This document shows positions 7,936 to 16,116 of a DNA stretch of 64,000 nt, piece after piece. This DNA comes from Hyphomicrobium sp. CS1BSMeth3. GTDB lineage: Bacteria; Pseudomonadota; Alphaproteobacteria; Rhizobiales; Hyphomicrobiaceae. The DNA is taken from assembly GCF_900117415.1 (NCBI RefSeq), contig NZ_FPEI01000005.1, positions 806,001-870,000 on the forward strand, in the 5' to 3' direction. The notes below the pieces were generated by a model. It saw only the letters and a program-made list of their open reading frames with translations, was not told the DNA's origin and did not search any database. Both the position numbers and the translations under genes were made by a program. Numbering within the stretch: position 1 is the stretch's first letter; each line of letters starts with the position of its first letter.

Positions 7936-7977
7936 GGCCGGAGGCTGCAGATTTCTGCCCTCCGGTCCTTGCTTTTT
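7936..7977 (+). terminator. Intrinsic terminator of the Lys/Ala peptide gene
   Basis: An inverted repeat GGCCGGAGG...CCTCCGGTCC (7936-7968) with an inner GCAGA/TCTGC pairing is followed by a six-T run at 7972-7977. The T-run is on the + side only, so it serves the + strand gene rather than the opposing EamA gene. Confidence 0.8.
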
Positions 7978-7985
7978 TAGGGCGC

Positions 7986-8855
7986 TTATTTCATCGCAAC
8001 GAGCATCACGCCCGGAACGACGAGGGCGATCGTCGCCAGCATCCGCCACGAGAAACGCTCCCGGCGGAACACGAACAATCCCAGCAGCATCGTGAATACC
8101 GGGGTCGCCGATACGACCGGCACCACGGATACCAGGTCTCCGATTTGAAGGGCCGAATTCAGGAAATGCAGCGAGACCGCTGCAGACAGGCCCGAGGCGA
8201 CAAACCATTTGAAGGATTTGGGCGTGCCGCTGATCGGCCGTCCTTCGATGCGGAAGGCCGCGCCTGCAATTGCCAGCGAGACGGTATTCGAGACCAGCAC
8301 CGCGAAGGACGCACTGGGCACGTCCTCGAGGCCGAGTTTCGTTACGGCGTGGCCGCTGGCACGGATAAAGGCCGCGCCGACCGGCAGGACAATGGCCCAA
8401 AGGGGCCAGTCGCGGACGAGGCCCTGCCGGCTGTAGCTCGCGACCACGCCTCCCGCAATAACTGCCGCGATACCGATGGCGGTTTTGAAGTCGAGTGTTT
8501 CACCGAGCAGGGTGATGGCGAATAGCGCCCCGAATATGGGAGCCGATGCCGTCAGCGCACTCGTCAAGGTCGGCCCCATGACGTGAATGCTCTGGATGGC
8601 CAGCAGCGACGACAGTGATGGCCGGATGATGCCGACCATCGCAAAGAGCACCGTGCCCCAGGTGAACCAGTACCAGCTCTCGGCGACGAATGGCGCGAGC
8701 AGCCAGTAGAACACGGCTCCCGTCGCAATATTGATCAACGAGCCGGTGCGCGCATCCGAGCCCATGAGGCCGAGGCTCTGGAAATGGTTCGTCAGCGCGA
8801 ACAGGAACGCGGAGGCGAGCGCGTAGACGATGGCAGCGTGCGGGAATGTGCTCAT
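7986..8855 (-). CDS. EamA-family (DMT) transporter
   Basis: A 289-residue membrane protein made of two EamA repeats with about ten hydrophobic segments. The first begins IVYALASAFLFALTNHFQSLG and the second around LWAIVLPVGAAFIRASGHAVTKLG, ending in VVPVVSATPVFTMLLGLFVFRRERFSWRMLATIALVVPGVMLVA, typical of drug/metabolite exporters. The substrate is unknown. Its start is 3 nt from the stop of tsaC, so the two are probably cotranscribed, tsaC first. Confidence 0.88.
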   Translation of the reverse strand: MSTFPHAAIVYALASAFLFALTNHFQSLGLMGSDARTGSLINIATGAVFYWLLAPFVAESWYWFTWGTVLFAMVGIIRPSLSSLLAIQSIHVMGPTLTSALTASAPIFGALFAITLLGETLDFKTAIGIAAVIAGGVVASYSRQGLVRDWPLWAIVLPVGAAFIRASGHAVTKLGLEDVPSASFAVLVSNTVSLAIAGAAFRIEGRPISGTPKSFKWFVASGLSAAVSLHFLNSALQIGDLVSVVPVVSATPVFTMLLGLFVFRRERFSWRMLATIALVVPGVMLVAMK

Positions 8856-8858
8856 GGA

Positions 8859-9809
8859 TCAGCGGACGGCCGCTCGGCGTAGCCGGTCGTTGATCGCTTC
8901 GCCCAGCCCCGTTTCCGGAATGGGCATCACGGCGATTGTGGTAGTGCCCGAGGCATCGAGCGCGCGGAGTGCGGCAAACAGATTGGCGGCCGCCTCGATC
9001 AGATCGCCGGACGGGCTCAGGTTGATCATGGGCCCATCGCTTTTTGTCGCATTTGGTCCAAATGCGAGAAATGCTTCCCCCGGTCGCGCTGTTGCAGCAT
9101 CGAGCCGCACCGTCGCTCGCGGGGCATAGTGGCTCGCGAGCTGACCGGGCGAAACCGGACGGTCATTGTCATCGAGGTGCGCGGCGAGCGGTGCCCGAAG
9201 AACGGCTTCGATGGCTGCGCGCGTCACGCCGCCGGCGCGAAGCAGCATCGGCTCTGGCCCGGAAACATCCACAACCGTCGATTCAACGCCGATCGCGCAA
9301 GGTCCATCGTCGAGGATCATGACAACCTTGTCGCCGAGATCGGCCTCGACATGGGCCGCTGTTGTCGGGCTGACATGGCCCGAGCGGTTGGCGGAAGGTG
9401 CCGCGATCGGCCTGCCGGCTGCCCGTATGAGGGCGCGGGCGATCGGGTGCGACGGCACGCGTAATGCCACGGTGTCGAGGCCGGCCGTCGCGAGGTCCGC
9501 GATCGGGCAATCGGGCTGCTTCTTCAGAACGAGCGTGAGGGCACCGGGCCAGAAAGCCTCAGCAAGCGCCCGAGCCGCCGGTTCCATGACGGCAAAGCGT
9601 GCAGCATCCTCGGCATCTGCGACATGAGCAATGAGCGGATTGAACCGCGGCCGCCCCTTGGCCTCGAAAATGGCCGCCACCGCCCGCGCGTTCGTCGCGT
9701 CTGCGCCGAGCCCGTAGACCGTCTCCGTCGGGAATGCGACGAGCCGGCCCTCTCTCAGCGCCGCGGCGGCGTCGGCAATCGCATCGGTGGTGGCAGGGCG
9801 GATCGGCAT
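8859..9809 (-). CDS. tsaC: L-threonylcarbamoyladenylate synthase (Sua5 type)
   Basis: Makes threonylcarbamoyl-AMP from threonine, bicarbonate and ATP, the first step of t6A37 tRNA modification. The 316-residue protein has the YrdC core (LVAFPTETVYGLGADATN, KGRPRFNPLIAHV, APSANRSGHVSPTTAAHV, VESTVVDVSG and LLRAGGVT) plus a C-terminal Sua5 domain linked by PVSPGQLASHYAP. That extension distinguishes Sua5 from the shorter E. coli TsaC, hence the length. Its start faces the acyl-CoA dehydrogenase across a 120-bp divergent gap. Confidence 0.95.
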   Translation of the reverse strand: MPIRPATTDAIADAAAALREGRLVAFPTETVYGLGADATNARAVAAIFEAKGRPRFNPLIAHVADAEDAARFAVMEPAARALAEAFWPGALTLVLKKQPDCPIADLATAGLDTVALRVPSHPIARALIRAAGRPIAAPSANRSGHVSPTTAAHVEADLGDKVVMILDDGPCAIGVESTVVDVSGPEPMLLRAGGVTRAAIEAVLRAPLAAHLDDNDRPVSPGQLASHYAPRATVRLDAATARPGEAFLAFGPNATKSDGPMINLSPSGDLIEAAANLFAALRALDASGTTTIAVMPIPETGLGEAINDRLRRAAVR

Positions 9810-9929
9810 CGGACTTCAGGTTGTGGGGTCGAGTGAATGGAACTGACGCGAGCGGTCTTCTCGGCTTGATGTCTTATGCCTATTGTGCGGGCAGAGAGAG
9901 CTTCGTCCCAGCACTGAGGACTGACCGCC

Positions 9930-11696
9930 ATGACCTACCGCGCTCCAGTAGACGACATCGTCTTCGCGCTCAAGACCGCCGCCGGCCTGCCCGAGCTCGT
10001 GGCAAACGGAACCGTGGAGGTCGATGAGGACACCGTGCGCGCCGTCATCGAGGAGGCGGGCCGCTTCGCGAGCGAGGTTCTCGATCCCTTGAACGTCCCC
10101 GGCGACCGCACAGGCTCGCGTCTCGTCGAAGGCAAGGTCGTGACCCCGCCCGGCTGGAAGGAGGCCTACGAGGCGTTTTCCGAGGGGGGCTGGTCGGCAC
10201 TGCCATGCCCGCCGGAGTATGGCGGCCAGGGCCTGCCGGAGATGGTCTCCATGGCGGCCTGCGAGATCTGGAATTCGGCGAATCTCTCCTTCGGTCTCTG
10301 CCCCCTGCTGACCCAGGGCGCCATCGATGCCCTCTGGCTGCATGGCTCGGAGGAGCTGAAGAAGACGTACCTCCCGAAGATGGTCTCGGGCGAATGGACC
10401 GGAACCATGAACCTCACCGAGCCGCATGTGGGCTCGGACCTCGGCCATCTCACCACCAAGGCCGTCAAGCAGCCGGACGGCACGTACCGCATCTTCGGCA
10501 CGAAGATCTTCATCACGTACGGCGATCACGAGCTGACCGACAACATCATCCACATGGTGCTCGCGCGGCTCCCCGATGCGCCGCCAGGGACTCGCGGGAT
10601 CTCGCTGTTCCTGGTGCCGAAGTATCTCGTGAATGCGGACGGCTCGCTCGGCGCGCGCAATGACCTCATCGCCGCAAGCCTCGAGCACAAGCTCGGTATT
10701 CACGCGAGCCCGACCGCCGTCATGAAGTACGGCGAGAAGGGCGAAGGCGCGATCGGCTATCTCGTCGGGGAAGAGAACCGCGGCCTCAACACCATGTTCA
10801 TCATGATGAACGCGGCGCGCCTCGCCGTCGGTGTGCAGGGCGTTGCCGTCGCGGAGCGGGCCACCCAGCGCGCCCATGACTACGCCAACGAGCGCAAGCA
10901 GGGCCGCGGGCCCGGCACGCCGGCAAGCGTCATGAGCCCGATCATCGTCCACCCGGACATCAAGCGGAACCTGCTCACCATGCGGGCGCTGACGCAGGCC
11001 GCCCGCGCGATTTGCCTTGTCACGGCCCGCGAGGCGGACGTCGCCCACGGCGCGAAGGATGCCGACACGCGCGCCAAGGCCGCTGCCCGCGCCGCGCTGC
11101 TGACGCCCATCGCCAAGGCCTTCTCGACGGACATCGGCATGGAGGTCGCCTCGATCGGCGTGCAGATCCACGGCGGCATGGGCTTCATCGAGGAGACGGG
11201 CGCCGCGCAGCATTATCGCGACGCGCGTATTCTGCCGATTTACGAAGGCACCAACGGCATCCAGGCCATCGATCTGCTGACGCGCAAGCTGCCGCTCGAG
11301 GGCGGCAAGGTCGCCGAGGCCTATATCGGCGAGCTCGCACAGACCGTCGCCGAGGTGAAGGCCTCCAATCGCCCGGAGTTCGGCCGCATGGGCGAGCGGC
11401 TCGGCGCGGCCGTCGAGGCTCTTGCAGTTGCATCGCGCTGGCTCGGCGGCGCCCTGCAGAAGAACCCCGAAGCCGCGCTTGCCGGCGCCCAGCCGTATCT
11501 CCGGCTGTTCGGGCTCGCTGCCGGCGGCGTCTATCTGGCGCGCGGAGCGCTGGCTGTCGTCCGCGATGGTGCGAGCGATAGTGCGAACCGCATCGCGATC
11601 GCGCGCTTCTTTGCGGAGAACCTCGCAACCGCGGCGCCGGGCCTCGCCGACACCGTCACAACGGGCGCGGATACGGTGATCGCGGCGGCGGAGTAA
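9930..11696 (+). CDS. Acyl-CoA dehydrogenase, long DmdC-like type
   Basis: FAD-dependent dehydrogenase that introduces a 2,3 double bond in an acyl-CoA. At 588 residues it belongs to the long branch that includes 3-methylmercaptopropionyl-CoA dehydrogenase (DmdC), which has an extra N-terminal segment and C-terminal domain. Motifs seen are MNLTEPHVGSDLGHLTTKA (flavin site), GTKIFITYGDHEL, EHKLGIHASPTAVM, and ASIGVQIHGGMGFIEETGAAQHYRDARILPIYEGTNGIQ with the Glu in YEGT used as catalytic base in the family. Whether the substrate is methylmercaptopropionyl-CoA or another short acyl-CoA is open; no other dmd genes are nearby. Confidence 0.92.
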   Translation: MTYRAPVDDIVFALKTAAGLPELVANGTVEVDEDTVRAVIEEAGRFASEVLDPLNVPGDRTGSRLVEGKVVTPPGWKEAYEAFSEGGWSALPCPPEYGGQGLPEMVSMAACEIWNSANLSFGLCPLLTQGAIDALWLHGSEELKKTYLPKMVSGEWTGTMNLTEPHVGSDLGHLTTKAVKQPDGTYRIFGTKIFITYGDHELTDNIIHMVLARLPDAPPGTRGISLFLVPKYLVNADGSLGARNDLIAASLEHKLGIHASPTAVMKYGEKGEGAIGYLVGEENRGLNTMFIMMNAARLAVGVQGVAVAERATQRAHDYANERKQGRGPGTPASVMSPIIVHPDIKRNLLTMRALTQAARAICLVTAREADVAHGAKDADTRAKAAARAALLTPIAKAFSTDIGMEVASIGVQIHGGMGFIEETGAAQHYRDARILPIYEGTNGIQAIDLLTRKLPLEGGKVAEAYIGELAQTVAEVKASNRPEFGRMGERLGAAVEALAVASRWLGGALQKNPEAALAGAQPYLRLFGLAAGGVYLARGALAVVRDGASDSANRIAIARFFAENLATAAPGLADTVTTGADTVIAAAE

Positions 11697-11699
11697 GGC

Positions 11700-12785
11700 T
11701 TAGACGAGCTTTCCGCGGGCCGCCACTGGCAGCACGTCGACGATGTCGTCGCCGCGCACAGCAATGAGCTGGTCGACCATGTTCACGACCACGCACACGT
11801 GGTTCGGGATGATGCGCACGACCTCGCCGACGTTCGGCCGCTCGTTGGTGCGCGAGAGATCGAGGAAACCGTGCTCCTCGGCGAAGGCACCGATCCGCGC
11901 CTGCGGATACTCGAGAATATGGCCGAAGCCGTCGAGCCCGCCGCCGGGATCGGCCGTCAGCGTCTTCGAGCCCGAGTCGAGGATCCCGCGCGCCGGTCCA
12001 GCCCTGCTCACCACCGTCGCGTAGATGTGGAGCGCGCAGTCCTCCTCGGTCGCCCTGCCGCACGCGACCATCATGCGGTCATTGAAGATGTACGTGCCGG
12101 CGCGATGCTCAGTAGCGCCGACGAGCTTGCCGATATTCGGAAGGTTCGGTGTGCCGCCGGTGGAAATAATGCCGGGCTCGAGGCCCAGTGACCTGATGCC
12201 GGCAACGGCCTCGTCGTGGAAGCGCTGGGCGGCATCCCAGCCGGTTTCGGTCGGATAGAACAGCAGGCCCCGGAACTCGAGGCCTTCGGTGTCACGCACG
12301 GTCTTTGCGAGGTCGATCGCTTCCCTCGGCGTCTCGACGCCGGCGCGCTTGCGGCCCGTGTCGCACTCGATCATCACGCCGATCGGCGCCTGTGCTGATG
12401 CTGCCGCTTCGGCATAGGCCGCGAGCGTGACCGGGTTGTCGGCGCAGATCGTCACATCGGCCCGCTTTCTGAGCGCCGCAAGCCGGCCCGAGCGCGCCGC
12501 GCCGATGAGATTGTAGCTGACGAGGATGTTCTCGATGCCGGCATTGGCCATGACTTCGGCCTCGCCGAGCTTCTGGCAGGTGATGCCGCGCGCGCCGGCC
12601 GCAATCTGCAACTTGGCGAGCACCGGGCTCTTGTGGGTCTTGATATGCGGGCGGTTCGCGACGCCGGCCGCGTCGCAAAGCTCCTGTATGCGGCTGATGT
12701 TCTTGTCGACGCGGTCGAGGTCGATGACCACGGCCGGCGTGCCGAACTCGCGCGATATCCGCTCTTTTAGGAGATCGAGGCTCAT
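11700..12785 (-). CDS. D-threonine aldolase / D-serine dehydratase-like PLP enzyme
   Basis: A 361-residue fold-type III PLP protein: an alanine-racemase-like N-terminal barrel followed by a D-serine-dehydratase-like domain. The likely PLP lysine lies in RPHIKTHKSP. A GTPNLPN phosphate-binding stretch follows. The C-terminal IPNHVCVVVN provides His and Cys that bind the divalent metal in this family. Members cleave D-threonine to glycine and acetaldehyde or act on related D-3-hydroxyamino acids. The ATG at 12785 is chosen: it is 16 nt behind bolA, and in-frame codons further up overlap that gene. Convergent with the acyl-CoA dehydrogenase, 3-nt gap. Confidence 0.88.
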   Translation of the reverse strand: MSLDLLKERISREFGTPAVVIDLDRVDKNISRIQELCDAAGVANRPHIKTHKSPVLAKLQIAAGARGITCQKLGEAEVMANAGIENILVSYNLIGAARSGRLAALRKRADVTICADNPVTLAAYAEAAASAQAPIGVMIECDTGRKRAGVETPREAIDLAKTVRDTEGLEFRGLLFYPTETGWDAAQRFHDEAVAGIRSLGLEPGIISTGGTPNLPNIGKLVGATEHRAGTYIFNDRMMVACGRATEEDCALHIYATVVSRAGPARGILDSGSKTLTADPGGGLDGFGHILEYPQARIGAFAEEHGFLDLSRTNERPNVGEVVRIIPNHVCVVVNMVDQLIAVRGDDIVDVLPVAARGKLV

Positions 12786-12801
12786 AGGGGCATGTCCTGC
12801 T

Positions 12802-13077
12802 TCAGCGGATGGCTTCGCCGGGCGCATATGTCGCGAGCGCGAGCGCGTGAACCCGGCCGTTGAGCTCGTCTGCCAGCGCCTCGTTCACCATGCGATGGCG
12901 GGCGACGCGCGTCTTCCCGGAGAAGGCCGGGGAGACGATCAGCACGCGATAGTGGCTCTCGCCGGTGCCCGGCGAGCTGCGGTGTCCGGCATGGAGGTGC
13001 GACTCATTGATGACGTCCAGCCTCGTTGGCTCGAACGCGATCATGAGTTTCTCGCGAATTCTCTGGTCGGCAGACAT
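12802..13077 (-). CDS. BolA-family protein
   Basis: A 91-residue BolA protein; the family works with monothiol glutaredoxins in iron-sulfur trafficking and iron sensing. Typical segments are IREKLMIAFEPTRLDVINESHLHAGH (with the conserved His), ESHYRVLIVSPAFSGKTRVARHRMVNEALADEL and HALALATYAPGE near the C-terminus. It lies 16 nt upstream of the D-threonine-aldolase-like gene and shares a roughly 230-bp divergent upstream region with the Crp-family regulator. No glutaredoxin gene is in the window. Confidence 0.93.
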   Translation of the reverse strand: MSADQRIREKLMIAFEPTRLDVINESHLHAGHRSSPGTGESHYRVLIVSPAFSGKTRVARHRMVNEALADELNGRVHALALATYAPGEAIR

Positions 13078-13309
13078 TTGGTTGGTGGTCGCCCTGGTTT
13101 CAACGGGATGGATCGGCTCTCTCGCTAGAATGCATCAAGCCGAACCTAACCTGCGAGAACAAATGTTAAGGCGCACCTCAAATATACGGGATACGGACAA
13201 TAAGCGAGACTACTAAACGCCGCGACCGTAAAAGACAGTCTGATCCGACTATAGTAATGGTCCGAGAAGGCTGGACATCCGCCATGCCCATTTCCCGACC
13301 TTTCGACTC

Positions 13310-14035
13310 ATGTCACTCCTGAAATCCCTGCTGCTCAATCTCGGCCAGCACGACTCCGTATCCGGGGAGGAGGCGCGCCTCCTGTCGTCGGTGATCACCA
13401 AGGAAGCCTTGTTCTCGACCGGCGACGACATCGTGGCTATTGGCTCCCGGCCGATCTACAGCAGCCTGCTGGTCGATGGTTTCGCGGCTCGCTACAAAAT
13501 GCTTGCCGATGGGGGACGGCAGATCACCGCCCTCCACGTCGCAGGCGATTTCGTCGATCTCCACGCCTTTCTTCTCAAGACGATGGACCACGGCATCGTC
13601 GCGCTTTCGCCCTGCCATGTGGCCTTCGCCGAGCACGGCGATCTGAAGATGATCACCGAGAAAGCGCCGCATCTCGCGCGCCTGTTGTGGCTCGATACGC
13701 TCGTGGACGGAGCCATCCACCGCGAATGGATCGTCGCCATGGGCCGGCGATCTCGAAAATCCCAGCTCGCGCACCTGATCTGCGAGCTCTATGTGCGTCT
13801 CCGCGGCGTCCAGCGCACGACGGACTGGAGCTTTCATTTCCCGCTCTCTCAAGCAGAAATGGCGGATGTGCTCGGTTTATCGGTCGTTCACATGAATCGC
13901 GTCATTCAAAGTCTGCGCCGGGAAGGCTTGATAAGTTGGACGCACCACACGATTTCTATACTCGATTGGGTGCGCCTTCAGGAGGTCGCGGAGTTCGATC
14001 CGACGTATCTCAGCATGATGCGGGAGCCGCGGTAG
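13310..14035 (+). CDS. Crp/Fnr-family transcriptional regulator
   Basis: A 241-residue regulator with an N-terminal cyclic-nucleotide-binding fold and a C-terminal winged helix (FPLSQAEMADVLGLSVVHMNRVIQSLRREGLI). It lacks the N-terminal cysteine cluster of FNR, so it is not an iron-sulfur oxygen sensor. The recognition helix reads VVHMNRVIQ instead of the E--SR of FNR and FixK, so it is unlikely to bind TTGA-N6-TCAA boxes. Such VHxNR members are common in Hyphomicrobiales and mostly uncharacterised. It stands alone; effector unknown. Confidence 0.88.
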   Translation: MSLLKSLLLNLGQHDSVSGEEARLLSSVITKEALFSTGDDIVAIGSRPIYSSLLVDGFAARYKMLADGGRQITALHVAGDFVDLHAFLLKTMDHGIVALSPCHVAFAEHGDLKMITEKAPHLARLLWLDTLVDGAIHREWIVAMGRRSRKSQLAHLICELYVRLRGVQRTTDWSFHFPLSQAEMADVLGLSVVHMNRVIQSLRREGLISWTHHTISILDWVRLQEVAEFDPTYLSMMREPR

Positions 14036-14138
14036 GCGGCAAGGCGCAAATTTCCGGTGGCATCGCAGCAACGCTTCCCCGTGGTGTCCGGGTGACCGCT
14101 TGTGCGCTGCGGTCACGCTGGATCATAATGCGAACCGA

Positions 14139-14786
14139 ATGAAGCTCGAATCGAAATACTTCGACCAGATCAGGGTCAGCCCGTCCGAGCCCCGCCAGGC
14201 CGAGGAGCATACCCCTGTTTGCCAGTGGAAGGGCTGCCAGGCGCCGGGCGAGCACAAGGCGCCGATGGGACGAGGCCGCGAGAACGAGTATTATCGCTTC
14301 TGTCTCGACCACGTGCGGCAGTTCAACGCCTCATACAACTACTTCGCGGGCATGAGCGACGCCGAGGTTGAGGACTTCCGCAAGGGGGCCGTCACCGGCC
14401 ATCGGCCGACATGGAAACTCGGCGCCGATAAGGGGGGTACGGACAACCTCTCCGAGGCCAATGTCGGCAACGCCAGGGCCCGCCGGTACGCCCAATTCGC
14501 CCGTCATGGCACGCAGGATCCTCATCACGTACTGGATGACAGCGATGCCGTAACGCATGGCACGGGGCGCCAAACCCCCCGCCGGGCGCTGAAGCCACTC
14601 GAGCGCAAAGCCTTCGAGACACTGCATTTGGCCGAAACGGCGCTGGGCCCGGAGATCAAGTCGCGGTTCAAGGAGCTCGTAAAACGGCACCATCCTGACG
14701 CCAATGGGGGGGACCGCGGCGCCGAAGACAAGTTGCGCGAGATCATTCAAGCCTATAATTACCTGAAACAGGCTGGTCTCGTTTGA
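14139..14786 (+). CDS. J-domain (DnaJ-class) protein with N-terminal Cys/His region
   Basis: A 215-residue protein. The C-terminal J domain ends in FKELVKRHHPDANGGDRGAEDKLREIIQAYNYLKQAG, with the HPD motif that stimulates DnaK. The N-terminal part carries CQWKGCQAPGEHKAP and FCLDHVRQFNASYNYFAGMSDAEVE, where Cys and His spacing (C-x4-C...H...C-x2-H) could bind a metal. This architecture is recurrent upstream of cobS in Hyphomicrobiales and its client is unknown. The ATG at 14139 precedes the MKLESKYFDQIRV block; the frame is open 13 codons further up without a better signal. Confidence 0.88.
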   Translation: MKLESKYFDQIRVSPSEPRQAEEHTPVCQWKGCQAPGEHKAPMGRGRENEYYRFCLDHVRQFNASYNYFAGMSDAEVEDFRKGAVTGHRPTWKLGADKGGTDNLSEANVGNARARRYAQFARHGTQDPHHVLDDSDAVTHGTGRQTPRRALKPLERKAFETLHLAETALGPEIKSRFKELVKRHHPDANGGDRGAEDKLREIIQAYNYLKQAGLV

Positions 14787-14861
14787 CCGGCCGATCAGCC
14801 AAACTCGATCGTCCCCCAGACATCAGCGATCCGTCGCGGGACAGCACGTGGGGGCGATTCC

Positions 14862-15878
14862 ATGGACCTGCGGAACAGCACAGCTATGCGCGCTTCAGCT
14901 AACGCCGGTATGCCCGGCCTTCCGGACAAGACCGTCTCGGTCCGCGAGACGTTCGGCATCGATTCCGACATGGAGGTGCCGGCCTACTCGAAAGCTGACT
15001 CGCATGTACCGGACCTCGATCCCGACTACCTGTTCAACCGGGAAGTGACGCTCGCGATCCTCGCCGGCTTCAAGCACAACCGCCGCGTGATGATCCAGGG
15101 CTATCACGGCACCGGCAAGTCGACCCACATCGAGCAGGTCGCCGCGCGACTCAACTGGCCGTGCGTGCGCGTCAACCTCGACAGCCACGTCTCGCGTATC
15201 GACCTCATCGGCAAGGACGCGATCGTTCTGAAGGACGGCAAGCAGGTCACCGAGTTCCGCGAGGGCATCCTGCCCTGGGCGCTGCAGAACAATGTCGCGC
15301 TCGTTTTCGACGAGTACGACGCCGGCCGCCCGGACGTCATGTTCGTGATCCAGCGCATCCTCGAGGTCTCGGGCAAGCTGACGCTGCTCGACCAGTCGAA
15401 GGTCATCCGGCCGCATCCCGCGTTCCGTCTCTTCTCGACGACGAACACGATCGGCCTCGGCGATACCTCGGGCCTCTATCACGGCACGCAGCAGATCAAC
15501 CAGGGCCAGATGGACCGCTGGTCGATTGTCGCCACGCTCAACTACCTGCCGCACGACGACGAGGTCGGTATCGTCCTCTCGAAGGCCAAGGCCTATCAGA
15601 AGACCGAGGCTAAGAAGAAGACGGTCAACAACATGGTGCGGGTCGCGGATCTCACGCGGCAGGCTTTCATCAACGGCGATCTCTCGACGGTGATGAGCCC
15701 GCGTACCGTGCTGACGTGGGCCGAGAACGCCGAGATCTTCGGCAATATCGGCTTCGCGTTCCGCATGACGTTCCTCAACAAGTGCGATGAGCTCGAGCGG
15801 CCGCTGGTCGCGGAGTTCTTCCAGCGCTGCTTCGGCGAGGAACTCCCTGAGAGCGCAGCCAACGTCGCGCTGAGCTGA
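14862..15878 (+). CDS. cobS: Cobaltochelatase CobS subunit (AAA+ ATPase)
   Basis: ATPase subunit of the CobNST chelatase that inserts cobalt into hydrogenobyrinic acid a,c-diamide in aerobic B12 synthesis. The 338-residue product has Walker A GYHGTGKS, Walker [14 protein letters not shown], sensor 1 [22 protein letters not shown] and a C-terminal [29 protein letters not shown] precedes the ATG. cobT lies 238 nt downstream; the gap is almost filled by a paired-hairpin element. cobN is not in the window. CobS/CobT pairs are also encoded outside cob clusters in this group. Confidence 0.96.
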   Translation: MDLRNSTAMRASANAGMPGLPDKTVSVRETFGIDSDMEVPAYSKADSHVPDLDPDYLFNREVTLAILAGFKHNRRVMIQGYHGTGKSTHIEQVAARLNWPCVRVNLDSHVSRIDLIGKDAIVLKDGKQVTEFREGILPWALQNNVALVFDEYDAGRPDVMFVIQRILEVSGKLTLLDQSKVIRPHPAFRLFSTTNTIGLGDTSGLYHGTQQINQGQMDRWSIVATLNYLPHDDEVGIVLSKAKAYQKTEAKKKTVNNMVRVADLTRQAFINGDLSTVMSPRTVLTWAENAEIFGNIGFAFRMTFLNKCDELERPLVAEFFQRCFGEELPESAANVALS

Positions 15879-15944
15879 GGCGCGGATAAATCCACGGCAA
15901 CGCCCGCCGGATCGGACGGGTCCCGGGCGGTGCCGCGCGATGGA

Positions 15945-16112
15945 GCTAGTGTGATGATCGAGAAATTCGCCAGCTCTTGCCGCGCTGTGTCGAGCGAATT
16001 TCTCGATCTGAATCACACTAGCAAGTCTACAAATCTAGTGTCCCCTTTGATTCCGAAGTTCGCTCGGGACGCTAGCATCGGGGGCAGGCGAACTTCGGAA
16101 TCGGGACACTAG
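15945..16112. repeat. Mirrored pair of bulged hairpins (element 2)
   Basis: Hairpin C has arms 15945-15970 and 15994-16022 with a 23-nt loop. Hairpin D has arms 16035-16063 and 16088-16112 with a 24-nt loop. The spacer is 12 nt. Ends are CTAGTGT and ACACTAG. Both hairpins have a 10-bp outer stem, then a 3-nt (C) or 4-nt (D) bulge, then an inner stem of 13-15 bp. As in element 1 the bulge is on the 3' arm of the first and the 5' arm of the second hairpin. D reversed aligns with C with matched changes, for example CGAG/CTCG in C against TCCG/CGGA in D. It sits between cobS and cobT and ends 4 nt before the cobT start codon. Confidence 0.85.
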
Positions 16113-16116
16113 CCGC

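Noticed and set aside
7645-8400. Long - strand frame across the small Lys/Ala gene and EamA gene
   Set aside because: Its sequence is Phe/Ala repeats antisense to the Lys codons plus a shadow of the EamA gene; no homology.
9930-11696. Assignment of the acyl-CoA dehydrogenase as DmdC proper
   Set aside because: Length and domain plan fit, but no other DMSP demethylation genes are near and the substrate residues could not be judged, so only DmdC-like is stated.
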